Below are positions 1-10,345 of a stretch of 64,000 nucleotides of DNA, piece after piece. Each line of letters opens with the position of its first letter. Within the stretch, counting starts at the first letter, position 1. The stretch comes from Paulinella micropora (Eukaryota > Cercozoa > Imbricatea > Euglyphida): assembly GCA_009731375.1 (NCBI GenBank), contig BJOX01000335.1, positions 367,018-431,017 of the forward strand, given 5' to 3'. Under the pieces are notes generated by a model. It ran no database searches, was not told where the DNA came from, and worked only from the letters and a program-made list of their open reading frames with translations. Position numbers and translations under genes: made by a program.

Positions 1-20
1 GGGGGGGGGGGGGGGGGGGG
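1..20. other. Poly-G run at window start
   Basis: Twenty consecutive G residues open the window. A similar homopolymer (about 30 C) sits directly beside an N gap near 31.9 kb. Runs like this at contig edges are typical of sequencing or assembly artefacts, so biological meaning is doubtful. Confidence 0.6.
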
Positions 21-35
21 AAGGAGGAAGGGAAG

Positions 36-389
36 TCATAGACTTTGAAGTGAGATTTCAAGAACACATGATGTTACATTGTGTTGAAGATCCCACTCAC
101 GCAGCAGCCGTTGTAAGCCAGCAAGCTTTTCTCCACCTTCACGATGTGTCTTGCCATCGGCGCCCTGAACCTTTGTTCCAGTCATTGCGGCACCGTAAAT
201 TTTTTTTATTTTCCTTAACTTGCACGCAAGGATTGCGTTGTTATGCGACACCTTACCCCAGCCTTGTGGACCATCTGGCATCTCCCTCCCTTCTGCATAC
301 TTGTCTAAATTTTCGGTAAGTGTTTCTTGTCCCAACGCTATGATCTTATCCATAGCATTTGAATATTCCTCCGCAACCCGATGATGCAA
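36..389 (-). CDS. Hypothetical protein fragment, possible exon
   Basis: An open frame of 117 codons with ordinary, non-repetitive amino-acid composition, unlike the microsatellite frames next to it. The middle is lysine/arginine rich (CKLRKIKKIYGAAM) and is followed by a helical-looking stretch ending near the frame stop. No family is recognised. In a neighbouring frame its 3' end reads HFKVYDF, loosely like the KFIKVMDF found in the zinc-finger frame at 2109-2362 on the same strand, so the two may be related exons or repeats. It could be a real exon of a gene whose other exons lie across the microsatellites, or a chance open frame. Confidence 0.3.
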   Translation of the reverse strand: MHHRVAEEYSNAMDKIIALGQETLTENLDKYAEGREMPDGPQGWGKVSHNNAILACKLRKIKKIYGAAMTGTKVQGADGKTHREGGEKLAGLQRLLREWDLQHNVTSCVLEISLQSL

Positions 390-429
390 AGAGCCTTGTG
401 ATTCATCTTCCTCTGGTTCGGAAAATAGA

Positions 430-592
430 GAAGAAGAAGAAGAAGAAGAAGAAGAAGAAGAAGAAGAAGAAGAAGAAGAAGGAGAAGGAGGAGGAGGAGG
501 AGGAGGAGAAGAAGAAGAAGAAGAAGAAGAAGAAGAAGAAGAAGAAGAAGAAGAAGAAGAAGAAGAAGGAGAAGAAGAAGAAGAAGAAGAAG

Positions 593-622
<30 letters not shown>
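430..622. repeat. (GAA)n microsatellite
   Basis: Almost pure GAA/GAG triplets for about 190 bases. Open frames across it translate as poly-Lys, poly-Glu, poly-Phe or poly-Ser and are not regarded as genes. Confidence 0.95.
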
Positions 623-623
<1 letters not shown>

Positions 624-873
624 TTTGAAAAGTGTAGAATAACAAGACGATGAAACAGAAGAAGTACATGGAGAGCCAGATGAAGATAAATGTTTTGTCT
701 CTTGCTGCTGGATCGTGGTTGGCGTGTTGATTTCCCCCGCTTTCTTCCAATCATTTGAATATTGTCGTCATCCACTTCGACATGAGTAATGACATGCTTC
801 TTTTCTAAACAATTAAAAGTTTTAAAATATAAGAGTAAGAATAAAAAATAAAGAAAAAAGAAAATAAAAAAAG

Positions 874-913
<40 letters not shown>

Positions 914-941
914 CACTACGTAGTAATTTGTAGTTAGTAGC

Positions 942-983
<42 letters not shown>

Positions 984-1081
984 TGTTGTTGTTGTTGTTG
1001 CTGTTGTTGTTGTGGTTGTTGTTTTGTAGTGGAGGTGGTGGCGGTAGTGGTGGTGGTGGTGATGGTAGTAGTAGTAGTAGC

Positions 1082-1139
<58 letters not shown>

Positions 1140-1158
1140 CTAGTAGTACTAGTAGTAC

Positions 1159-1226
<68 letters not shown>

Positions 1227-1252
1227 CTAGTAGTAGTAGTAGTAGTAGTAGC

Positions 1253-1344
<92 letters not shown>

Positions 1345-1480
1345 CAGTAGTGGTAGTAGTAGTAGTAGTAGTATTAGTAGTAGTAGTAGTAGTAGTAGCA
1401 GCAGGAGTAGCAGTAGAAATAAGAGTAGCAATAGCAGTAGAAGTAAGAGTAGCAGCAGCTGTAGCAGTAGCAGTAGCAGC
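874..1480. repeat. (TAG)n / (AGT)n microsatellite, about 600 bp
   Basis: A long AGT/TAG trinucleotide array with scattered interruptions (GTTGTT block near 980-1025, TAC and GGT variants). Frames through it give poly-Ser, poly-Val, poly-Thr or poly-Leu. The region 623-873 in between is low-complexity and A-rich, with no gene visible. Confidence 0.95.
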
Positions 1481-1558
1481 AGCAGGAGCAGAGAGAGATA
1501 AATGGATGGATGGATGAATTGATAAATAGATTGATGAGTAGATGGATAAATAAATGCA

Positions 1559-1572
1559 CAGATAGATAGATG

Positions 1573-1669
<97 letters not shown>

Positions 1670-1694
1670 GTAGATAGATAGGTAGATAGATAGG

Positions 1695-1765
<71 letters not shown>

Positions 1766-1767
1766 GT
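1559..1767. repeat. (GATA)n microsatellite
   Basis: More than 200 bases of GATA units with a few GGTA variants. It is followed at 1792-1935 by (AAAT)n and at about 2092-2121 by a GGAA block. No coding signal is seen from 1481 to 2100. Confidence 0.95.
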
Positions 1768-1791
1768 AATATACAAATATATAAATCAGTA

Positions 1792-1794
1792 AAA

Positions 1795-1857
<63 letters not shown>

Positions 1858-1862
1858 ACAAA

Positions 1863-1909
<47 letters not shown>

Positions 1910-1935
1910 AGAAATAAATAAATAAATAAAGAATA
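1792..1935. repeat. (AAAT)n microsatellite
   Basis: Tandem AAAT units, nearly perfect, directly following the GATA array with only about 25 bases between. Confidence 0.93.
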
Positions 1936-2108
1936 AAAAGAAAGAAGTAAGGGAAAAAAGAACAAAAGTAAGAAAGAAAGCTTAAGAAAAACGTTAACGA
2001 ATCATCAAAACAAATGATAAATATTAAGTAAATAAATATTGAATGAACGAACAAAGAAACAACATAAAGGAAGTAATAAATGAGTAAATAGAAGGAAGGA
2101 AGGAAGGT

Positions 2109-2362
2109 AGGAAGGAAGGAAAAAACACATGCACTAGTTGATCATGACCATCTAGCGCTGCTAAATTTTCTTTTTCAGCTTCCTGCTTTTGGGTACACAG
2201 AAGCAAACATGTGCTTCTGTGAAAGTTCCCATCACCTCCTTGAAAGAGATCACTGGAGTCCACAGGTTTGTTACAATATCGACAGTAGAAGTCCATGACT
2301 TTGATGAACTTCGCTCCCCAATCACAACACTTGTCACGGGAGAAAAGTGGAGAAAGTGGCAC
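2109..2362 (-). CDS. Possible zinc-finger exon, hypothetical
   Basis: The minus-strand frame starting at 2362 encodes about 85 residues of ordinary composition before running into the GGAA repeat. It contains a putative zinc-binding set: CRYC (C-x2-C), then about 17 residues, then H-x3-C-x3-C (HRSTCLLLC). After this comes a polar stretch (QKQEAEKENLAALDG). The C-x2-C / H-x3-C-x3-C arrangement is not one I can assign to a family. No splice signals could be decided. It may be one exon of a gene whose other parts lie in the microsatellite-rich DNA. Confidence 0.35.
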
Positions 2363-2445
2363 AGTGGGTAGAGAGGGGCATTTGGCTTTCTACGCAGATT
2401 TCGGCATGACGTAGGGTCAAACCATTTGCAGGAAAAGTTTGCCCG
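2349..2445 (+). repeat. Candidate tRNA-like (SINE-type) head
   Basis: The block TGGCACAGTGGGTAGAG resembles an RNA polymerase III A box (TRGYNNARNGG). About 55 bases later GGGTCAAACC resembles a degenerate B box. Only one copy is present here, so a SINE is only a possibility. The remaining stretch 2446-2940 shows no gene. Confidence 0.25.
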
Positions 2446-2941
2446 GCCTCAAAAAAGAGCGCTCTTTCTCCAAAAGTTTTGGGATAATTTGGGGTCTGGG
2501 GTGGCGAGACTAGACTGCATGCAATAGCCAGCACGCACCGGCAGACAAAGACGGCAATATATAGGTAGTTCAGTATATCCCTCCCATCGCAAATATTATT
2601 TTTTTTCACAAGAAAAAACGTAAGTGCACATGGCTTCCAATTCCAGAAAGAAAGTGCAAGCGAGAAATTAGAGAGTTTTTCGTCTGTGTATGGAGTGAAG
2701 GGGCGATTTGTTGGTCAAAATATCTTTCAAAGTCCCTTATCTGTCGTTTCTCGTCGAAACGCATGAAGTCAGGGGAGCTGTTGACTTGCGCTGGATGGAC
2801 CGTCGGTTTTGCCTGACTGACCGAATCCTTCGCAGATAAACGTGCATACACCCATTTCGGCACACAGTAACTACATTAAAATTTTACATTCACCAGTTTA
2901 CAAAATTCACACCGCACAAAACAAACAAACAAACACACGTT

Positions 2942-3116
2942 CGACATACATACACACATACATACATACGTACATACGTAACGTACATACATATGTACAT
3001 ACATATATACATTCATACATACATACATACATAAATACAACATACATACATACATACATATATATATAAAATATATGTATGTATCTATACATATATATAT
3101 ACATATATATATACAT

Positions 3117-3149
<33 letters not shown>

Positions 3150-3666
3150 GTGTATATATATAATAATAATATATATATACATATATATATATAATAATAA
3201 TATATATATATACATATTTACATACATACATACACATACATACATACACATACATACATACTTATTACTTACTTACTTACTTACTTACTTACATAAATAC
3301 ATACATGCATGCATACATACATATGTTACATACATACATACATGCACACACATACATACATACACACATACACACATAAATACATACATGCATGCATGCA
3401 TACATACAATACATACATGTATGCATTTAGGTATGTATGTATGTATGTATGTATGTATTATGTATGTTATGTATGTGTATATGTATGTATGTAGTATGTA
3501 TGAGTATGCATGTATGTATGTATCTATGTATGTATGGTGAATGTATCCATGTGAATGTATGAATATATATGAATATGTATGAATATGTGTGAATATGTAT
3601 GAATGTGTTCGTAACTTTATGTATGTATGTATGTATGTATGTACATATATATGTATGTATGTGTAT

Positions 3667-3701
<35 letters not shown>

Positions 3702-3715
3702 CTCTCTCTCTCTCC
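2942..3715. repeat. (ACAT)n, (TA)n, (GTAT)n and (CA)n array
   Basis: A continuous compound microsatellite. It runs as ACAT/CATA units (2942-3070), TA-rich units (3070-3215), CATA again (3215-3427), GTAT units on the same strand (3428-3660), then (CA)n and (CT)n (3668-3714). The switch from CATA to its complement TATG near 3427 makes the array an imperfect inverted repeat. It ends about 140 bases upstream of the G-alpha start codon. Confidence 0.93.
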
Positions 3716-3854
3716 AACAACCTTTGCTACTAACCATTTGGTCTTGGGTGTAACAGAAAGCGCATAGTTTACCGTGCGACACGAAATGCGCGCATGCTTG
3801 CAATACGTACATCTAAACATGCACACATGGCATCTTCAGGGTCGCTCCTGGGCC

Positions 3855-4661
3855 ATGGGGATTTGCGGTTCGAGCGATGCCGCTGCAAACCGCCGCGTGG
3901 AGCAGTACTTGGCTAAGGACAAGCAGGAGGAGGAGATCAAGCTGCTGCTGCTAGGGGCAGGCGAGTCTGGCAAGAGCACCTTCCTCAAGCAACTCATCCA
4001 GATCCATGGTGCGCGCCCTACCCTTGGCTTGCTTGTCCGCTCGCTCCTTGGTTGACCTGCCTGCACGAGCGCTCGTGCTAAGCGTGCGCGACCAGTGTGC
4101 GGCCGCCGCATGCTTGCTCCTGTTGCGCCAGTCCGGCTGCTCGTCCTAGAACCGAGCCACACGTACCTCCACTTGCTGCATTTGTGCATAATCTGTCTCT
4201 CCTGCAAAGAACAAACAAAAGGATAGACTGATGTTGGTTTGTGGTGCAGGCAAAGGTTTTCAAGACCCTTCCAAGCGCTTACCTTACAAGCCCATAGTCT
4301 TCACAAACGCCCTCATCTCCATGAAAACCCTGATCAGAGGTCTCGGTTCGCTTTTCCCTGGCGCTTGTTGCTCTTCACTGGCACTAGCTCTGATCGCGTG
4401 CCTGTCTTTGTGTTTGCACCTTGATCTGTGCAGAGGCCAAGCGGTTGCATGACAACGGCACCGTGGAGCTGCCTCTGGAGAAGCAGAGCGAGGAAGCGAA
4501 TGAGCTCATCTCTGAAATCAAGGTCGCACCACGGCAGAGAGAGAGAGAGAGAGTGAGTGAGGAGGAGGAGGAGGAGAAGGAGAAGGAAGAGAGAAGAGGA
4601 GAGAACAGAGGAGAGGAGAGGAGGAGAGGAGAGGAGGAGAGGAGAGGAGAAGAGAGGAGAG

Positions 4662-4693
<32 letters not shown>

Positions 4694-5816
4694 AGTCCTC
4701 TCAGCCGCAGCACTTGTGCCAGGACTGTGTGACATGCTGAGCGTTCTAGTCGAGCTCTGGTCTTAGGGCGTGAAAGCAGACGGCACACGTCGCAGAGAGG
4801 GAGAGGCGGTGGCATGGACGCATCGAATCCATTCTCACGTGCTGTTTGTGCGTTGTACCAGGACTACACGTTCTTCAACCCCGAGCGCGCACATGCCATC
4901 AAAACGCTGTGGGCCGACCCCGCCATCAAAGCTACCTACAACAACCGCCAGCTGGTGACTGACTGACTGACTGACTGACTCTCTTCGCTCTTCTCTCTCT
5001 CTCTCTTCTCTCTTCTCTCTCTCTCTCTCTGTGCGTGTATGTGGGTACGTATGTACGTTTGTATTGTCTCTTGTATCTGTGTTTGTTTACGTTGTGTGTT
5101 GTTTACGTTGTGTGTATATGTATGTAAACATCTTCTGCATCTGTGTTGTTTTCTCTGTATGTATGAAAGGAATCTATGCCTGGACGTGTGCTGCGTAGTT
5201 CCAGCTGGCGGACGAGTGCAGGTGGTTTTTCCAGCGCGCCGACACGCTAGCTAAAGAAGACTACATTCCTTCCTACGACGACGTGCTGCGGTGCCGTGCG
5301 CGCACTGTGGGGATCGTGGAGACGCAGTTCACCGTCAACAACCGCCAGTTCCGTGTGCTGGACATGGGCGGGCAGCGCAGTGAGAGGAAGAAGTGGGTGC
5401 ATTGCTTCGAACATGTCACAGGGGTGCTGTTTGTTACCGCCATCAACGAGTACGACCAGGTGCTCTACGAGGACGGGGCGACTAACCGATTGCACGAATC
5501 TCTAGATTTGTTTCAGGAGATCTGCAATTCTAGATGGTTCAAGAAGGCTGCTATGATAGTCTTCTTGAACAAAAGCGACTTGTTCAAGGAGAAGATCGAA
5601 AAGGTGGACATGAACGTGTGTTTTGACAGTTACACAGGTGGCAAGGACTACACGGCCGCCACCGATTTCTTGAAGGATGAGTTTAAGAGTAGGGCGGAGA
5701 CACTTTATATGCACATAACTTGCGCGACCTCGACTGATAACGTGACATTTACTTTCAACGCCGTGAAGGATGTGGTGACCAAGGTAGGCTTGTCAAGCAT
5801 GGGACTAGCCATCTAG
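3855..5816 (+). CDS. Heterotrimeric G-protein alpha subunit, five exons
   Basis: The product is a membrane-associated GTPase that couples receptors to effectors. Exons by GT-AG sites are 3855-4008, 4250-4339, 4434-4522, 4862-4954 and 5205-5816. They join without frame conflict to 345 residues, the usual family length. The start MGICGSS gives Gly2 for N-myristoylation and Cys4 for palmitoylation. G1 is GAGESGKS, exon 5 carries the switch I region with CRARTVG, G3 is [13 protein letters not shown]4 is NKSD and G5 is TCATST. The alpha-helical domain is spread over exons 2 to 4. The C-terminus ends MGLAI and lacks the cysteine four from the end that pertussis toxin modifies in animal Gi. Introns 3 and 4 contain GA and CT microsatellites. 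Subclass cannot be assigned by eye. The stop is TAG. Confidence 0.93.
4540..4692. repeat. Purine-rich (GA)n/(GGA)n tract in G-alpha intron 3
   Basis: GAGAGA, GGAGGA and AGAGG units fill much of intron 3 (4523-4861). Intron 4 (4955-5204) similarly holds CT repeats at 4980-5030, after five tandem ACTG units. The open frames seen here are repeat artefacts. Confidence 0.9.
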
Positions 5817-5844
5817 TGCATTATTTATTCCCCATGCTTGCGGT

Positions 5845-5883
5845 CTTCTCTCTCTTTCTTCTCTCTCTTCCTTCTCTCTTTCT

Positions 5884-5915
<32 letters not shown>

Positions 5916-6141
5916 ATCTTTCTTCTCTCTCTCTCTCTCTCTCTTTCTTCTCTCTCTCTTTCTCTTTCTTCTCTCTCTCTCTCTCTCTCTTTCTTCTCTC
6001 TCTTTCTTCTTCCTCTTCTTCTTCTTCTTATTCTTCTTCTTCTTCTTCTTCTTTCTCCTCCTCCTCCTCCTCCTTCTCCTCCTCCTCCTCCTCTCTCTCT
6101 CTCTCTCTTCTCTCTCCCTTCTCTCTCCCTTCTCTCTCCCT

Positions 6142-6208
<67 letters not shown>

Positions 6209-6246
6209 GTCTGTCTGTCTGTCTGTCTACCTACCTACCTACCTAC

Positions 6247-6300
<54 letters not shown>

Positions 6301-6330
6301 CTCGCTCGCTCGCTCGCTCGCGCTCGTTCA
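5845..6330. repeat. (CT)n, (TTC)n, (CTAT)n array downstream of G-alpha
   Basis: CT-rich units (5845-6160) are followed by CTAT/CTGT/CCTA tetranucleotides (6160-6300) and CGCT units (6300-6325). The array begins about 30 bases after the G-alpha stop codon and would be in its 3' UTR or flank. From 6331 to 6749 no gene or repeat is visible. Confidence 0.92.
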
Positions 6331-6751
6331 CGGCATTTTTTCTCACGTGTAACATTCTGTTAGTTTTCTCTGTGTGTCCCCCCTCCAAATTACCAAACCA
6401 TCCCAAATGAGAGTCCCTAGCCACAAAATGACACCTCCTGCCCGCAGGGCTGTTAAAGAAGTATAATAGTGAGACTCTTCTGTTCTAATAGATTTCATAT
6501 AAATTAAAAATCGCTATTGACAAAAAAATTGTCTGTTGCTACCACCACCCACAAATTAAGAACCTGTCTTGCCGTATTGCGTCCTGATTCCGAGTTCTTT
6601 TTTACGCAAACACTTTTAATAAGAAAATTTACCGCTTCCCTTCTACGTCTTATGCTTCTCACTCATCTTTACGAATGGCAAGTATTCTATTATTTGTTAG
6701 ACCAATAGGTTGTATTATGTAAGTCTTGACTACCCTCCTGCGAGGAAATTA

Positions 6752-7022
6752 TTGCTGTTGACATTCAAGACAACAAAAATTAGTTTTTCATTTTTGTGTC
6801 AGATTTTCATTTTTGTGACAGTTTTTCATTTTTGTGACGAAAATTCAAATTTTCAAATTTAACTGTAACATTTCGCGAAAATTTACGATATTTTGCGGAC
6901 GAATATAGCAGTTAATTTGAAAAATTCAAATTTTCACCCAAAATCAAAATTCCAACCAAAACTGAAATTCCAACCAAAACAGAAAAATCAATTTTTTTTG
7001 TTGTCTTGAATGTCAACAGCAA
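6752..7022. mobile_element. MITE copy 1, 271 bp, TA target duplication
   Basis: The element starts TTGCTGTTGACATTCAAGAC and ends with its exact reverse complement. The perfect inverted termini extend about 28 bp before small differences. TA dinucleotides flank it (6750-6751 and 7023-7024), as in Tc1/mariner-type insertions. The interior is AT-rich (AAATTTGAATTTT motifs, runs such as TTCATTTTTGTG) with no coding capacity. A related copy at 20031-20043 plus 31476-31710 is split by a gypsy element. It is therefore non-autonomous, and the source transposase is not in the window. Between 7025 and 7295 nothing else is recognised. Confidence 0.85.
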
Positions 7023-7295
7023 TACCAACCGGCATTCAAATGAATACAAACACTGCTATCATTTGATCTCAAAATACTTCCGAGAACAGGGAAGGTACCA
7101 AAAGACGCTGGGATGGTCAATTCCAGTTTATTTAGTACACTACTTGTCCCTTGCGAAACAATAGAATTCAAATGCTACACGTGTTGTGTAGCAGTTGGAG
7201 TTGTTCAAGTTAGTCTGTGGAAAAATAAAGGAAAATATGTTAAGTATTACCACTTTAACTAACATATCTGACTTGTTTTACCATTTTACTTCGAG

Positions 7296-7407
7296 TGTAA
7301 TGCCCCCAACGATAGCTCGTAAAAAGTCGGTAATACAACCAAACACAGTCCTCAAGAATGAGAATGATGTCTCGTTGTATTAGCTCAGTGAAGCCAAAAA
7401 GGAAAAC
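7296..7407 (-). repeat. 3' LTR of A1, first piece
   Basis: These 112 bases match without visible difference the corresponding part of the 5' LTR at 19643-19754, including the terminal TGTAATGCCCCC. The match stops at GGAAAAC and resumes at 9391 with CGGCAACAG, so the LTR is split. Confidence 0.9.
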
Positions 7408-7576
7408 ATATGTAGGTTCTCCCTAATACTAGAAAAGTGGTCGGTAGAATACAAAAAAATATTTAGAACGCTACATTAAGATTTAATAGATAAAAACGAT
7501 ACTAAGTTGTAGTATGAATATCCTTATTAATGTTTCGTGAAGGAATCACTAAAAAATATATAAAATTGACTGCAAA

Positions 7577-8130
7577 CGATGACTTCAAAGTTGCAGCAAA
7601 CAAGTTGGAAAAAGAGTCCAGAAAATTTGGTGAACGGTGGCACTATCACCATTAGAACATTGGAATCAGCGTCGATCCGCTTGCCTAACGACAAGGATTT
7701 GAATGAGCAAACGGGAGGTTGGTGAGGGAGAGCTGCCTCCTGAGCAGCCTCCCGAGGAGAGCGTTGAGATATTGCCACACCCATCCAAGGGAAAACACTG
7801 GATGGAGTGGTCTCTCCCAGCCCTGGAAAGCTGGCTGATTTCTCAGCGCGGCCAAAAGGCCTTGCCTCCAAGGTCCAATCTGAAAGATGCTGAGGTTGTT
7901 TTCGTTTTTGTTTCTCTCCTCTCGGTGTCTCATTGGTGTGGTGATAGGGCAAGACAATCAAAACATGGAGAGAGCTCATTATTGCTGAGGTGTTGGAGCT
8001 GAAGGAGTTAGAGACAGAGAGCGTAGGGATAGGTGAAATAAGGAAGAGACCTAGAAATGCTCCAACACCTTGGCAGAAGGAAAAAGAAAAGAGAGAACCC
8101 AGGAAGAAAAAGATTGTGAAGCAAGAAGAG
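7577..8130 (+). CDS. Exon-like hypothetical gene fragment
   Basis: Three successive frames have ordinary protein composition. From 7577 a frame begins with ATG and ends TGA near 7724. From 7703 a frame reads MSKREVGEGELPPEQPPEE onward to a possible GT donor after GATGCTGAG (about 7892). From about 7947, after a TAG acceptor, a lysine-rich frame (KEKEKREPRKKKIVKQEE) runs to a GTAAAT donor at 8131. Together these could be exons of a charged, possibly nuclear protein. The middle piece (WSLPALESWLISQRGQ) faintly resembles a SAP-type helix pair, but I would not assign it. There is no intact start-to-stop gene. Confidence 0.35.
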
Positions 8131-8189
8131 GTAAATACACACATACATACATACATACATCATGAGTCACGTGACAAATAGTAATAATA

Positions 8190-8250
<61 letters not shown>

Positions 8251-8251
<1 letters not shown>

Positions 8252-8476
8252 GTGCTTCTCTGTCAATGGCTGATGCATTTCTGCACATGCGCCTCCATNN
8301 NNNNNNNNNNNNNNNNNNNNNNNNNNNNNNNNNNNNNNNNNNNNNNNNNNNNNNNNNNNNNNNNNNNNNNNNNNNNNNNNNNNNNNNNNNNTGAAAATAC
8401 TGGTGGCACCGACGGGAATCGAACTGGCGACAGGGCCCAGATGGTAGAACTTGACCACTGGGCTATCACGGTGTCC
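8251..8476 (-). mobile_element. SINE copy 1 (gapped)
   Basis: The minus strand carries the SINE head (GGACACCGTGATAGCCCAGTGG A-box region, B-box AGTTCGATTCC) at 8392-8476 and the SINE tail (CAGCCATTGACAGAGAAGCACT) at 8251-8298, with 93 N (8299-8391) between. It is flanked on both sides by long (TAA)n tracts (8185-8250 and 8477-8580). Confidence 0.85.
8299..8391. other. Assembly gap, 93 N
   Basis: N run inside SINE copy 1. A second 10-N gap lies at 8771-8780. Confidence 0.95.
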
Positions 8477-8770
<294 letters not shown>

Positions 8771-8803
8771 NNNNNNNNNNACAAGTTAGATCTGACTTGG
8801 AAA

Positions 8804-9016
8804 AGGAAGGGGGAGGCAGTGTGGGTAGATGTAGATGACATAATTTACTGCTTTCCGGGTTTCGACCCCCGTACTAACAAAGTACCTACTGCTATCATGA
8901 CGACACTGGAAGGACATTTCCACCGTCAGCAGTTTGAGCACTTTAGGTTCGCTAATACGCGAAGTTTTGTGTCTCGTTTAATGTCAGTCAAGGTAGTCGT
9001 GTCACTCGACATGTAA
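8804..9016 (+). other. Unknown short frame or tRNA-like element
   Basis: A frame of about 65 to 80 codons ending TAA at 9014-9016 has ordinary composition (for example HFHRQQFEHFRFAN) but no recognised family. The same DNA carries GGCAGTGTGGGTAGA followed about 45 bases later by GGGTTTCGACCCCC, resembling Pol III A and B boxes, so it may instead be a single copy of a second tRNA-derived SINE. I cannot decide between these. Confidence 0.3.
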
Positions 9017-9034
9017 CACTATTCAATAAAATAA

Positions 9035-9303
9035 GCATGTAGTTGTTATACATACTCACACACCACTTGCTATATTAATAAAATAATATTACTTACAGCT
9101 TATTCAGCATGTGTACGAACTATTTGAAGCATAAAACCGGTTTTGAAACATAATGTTACACATTATTAATACGGTCACACATTAAAAATGTCAGACATGA
9201 TTAATATTAAAATAATGCATGTAGTTGTTATACATACTAACACACCACTTGCTATATTAATAAAATAATATTACCGGCAGCTTATTCAGCATGTGTACGA
9301 ACT
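9035..9303. repeat. Two-copy tandem duplication, period 182 bp
   Basis: About 87 bases beginning GCATGTAGTTGTTATACATACT and ending CATGTGTACGAACT occur at 9035-9121 and again at 9217-9303, differing at a few positions. The bases between the two copies are AT-rich and unrelated to anything else here. Confidence 0.8.
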
Positions 9304-9390
9304 TGATCAAGCAGAAAACTTGTTAATTAAGTAATAATATTAATATAATGTAACCGGCCCTTGGATTTATTAATTAATCTAATGTAACGG

Positions 9391-9515
9391 CGGCAACAGA
9401 CCAGGAATAAAATGGCATCAGGTCCAATCCGGACAAATAATACTGAAAAACAAGCTGGTGCACCTGTCACCAGGAAAAGGTATTTTTTACGGCTATCCGG
9501 GGTGTGATGCCTACA
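9391..9515 (-). repeat. 3' LTR of A1, second piece
   Basis: This matches the 5' LTR at about 19755-19878 with roughly three differences and ends ATGCCTACA. Directly beyond it (on the minus strand, upstream) is the polypurine tract. Confidence 0.9.
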
Positions 9516-9532
9516 GTACCCCCTCCCGATTT
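9516..9532 (-). promoter_or_regulatory. Polypurine tract of A1
   Basis: On the minus strand the bases before the 3' LTR read AAATCGGGAGGGGGTAC. The purine run is the expected plus-strand primer site. The same tract precedes the 3' LTR of the second copy (31217-31232). From 9533 to 10345 is the 3' untranslated part of the element, which includes a short (ATT)n tract at about 9832-9856. Confidence 0.8.
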
Positions 9533-10345
9533 TATGACGGAAATAGCATTTTCGTCATACACCTTCTGATTTCTTTCTGCAAATAGTATGCGCTATGGAG
9601 TCATGCCACACAGCGCATCGACCCACGGATAGACGCTAAAAGACGATAAATATATCCTCATACGGCACGTCAAAGCGGATTCTCTAGCCTTTCTTGTAAA
9701 TTTTGAACTCCTTCCCCTCAAATTTTTTTTTCGGCAGTATGTCAAGAACAAATGTACTATTAATAAAAAATACAAGCAACGTGGTGCTGTAGTACGATTC
9801 CCCCTTTGATCTCCTTCTTCTTCTTCTTATCATTATCATTATTATTATTATTATTCACAGGGAGATCGTAAGTACATTGTCTTTTTTAATGACATACCCT
9901 TGTATAAGGCGGATATCCTATGATATAGTATTAGGGGGCCAGTCCTAATAGCTATATCCGAAGTCGAGGTGTATGTACCCGACCCTGCGATATACCGACA
10001 CAAGTAGAGATTGACCGTGCTCAGGTACGACAGTATATAATCTATCGTAAAAAATAATTTAATGAAAGTTTCAGAGAACATTTCATTTTCGAGAACATCA
10101 TCCCAGGACTTGGAAAGGGTCATACCCGGGAACACCATCGCTCAATACACTAGCGATCCCCGTATACGGTGTAGTATCATCGTCGATCGACCTTTCGCAC
10201 TCGTATGTTGCGATCGAATGCCAAGTTATATCACTGAGTCTTTTTAATATTCATATTGATAACTGATGATGCATGATCAAATCATGATACGCCGTGGGCA
10301 ATCAATCAGTTTATTTGAGACGCATAAAGAAAAATAGTTTCTTTG

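Noticed and set aside
338-1861. Long minus-strand open frame of 507 codons
   Set aside because: It is composed of YLSI, T, L and S repeats translated from microsatellites; no protein-like segment.
1559-3660. CRISPR-like array
   Set aside because: Units are 3 to 4 bases with no spacers; plain microsatellites in eukaryotic DNA.
7865-7960. SAP domain in the exon-like fragment
   Set aside because: Only a faint helix-pair resemblance; key spacing and residues are not convincing.
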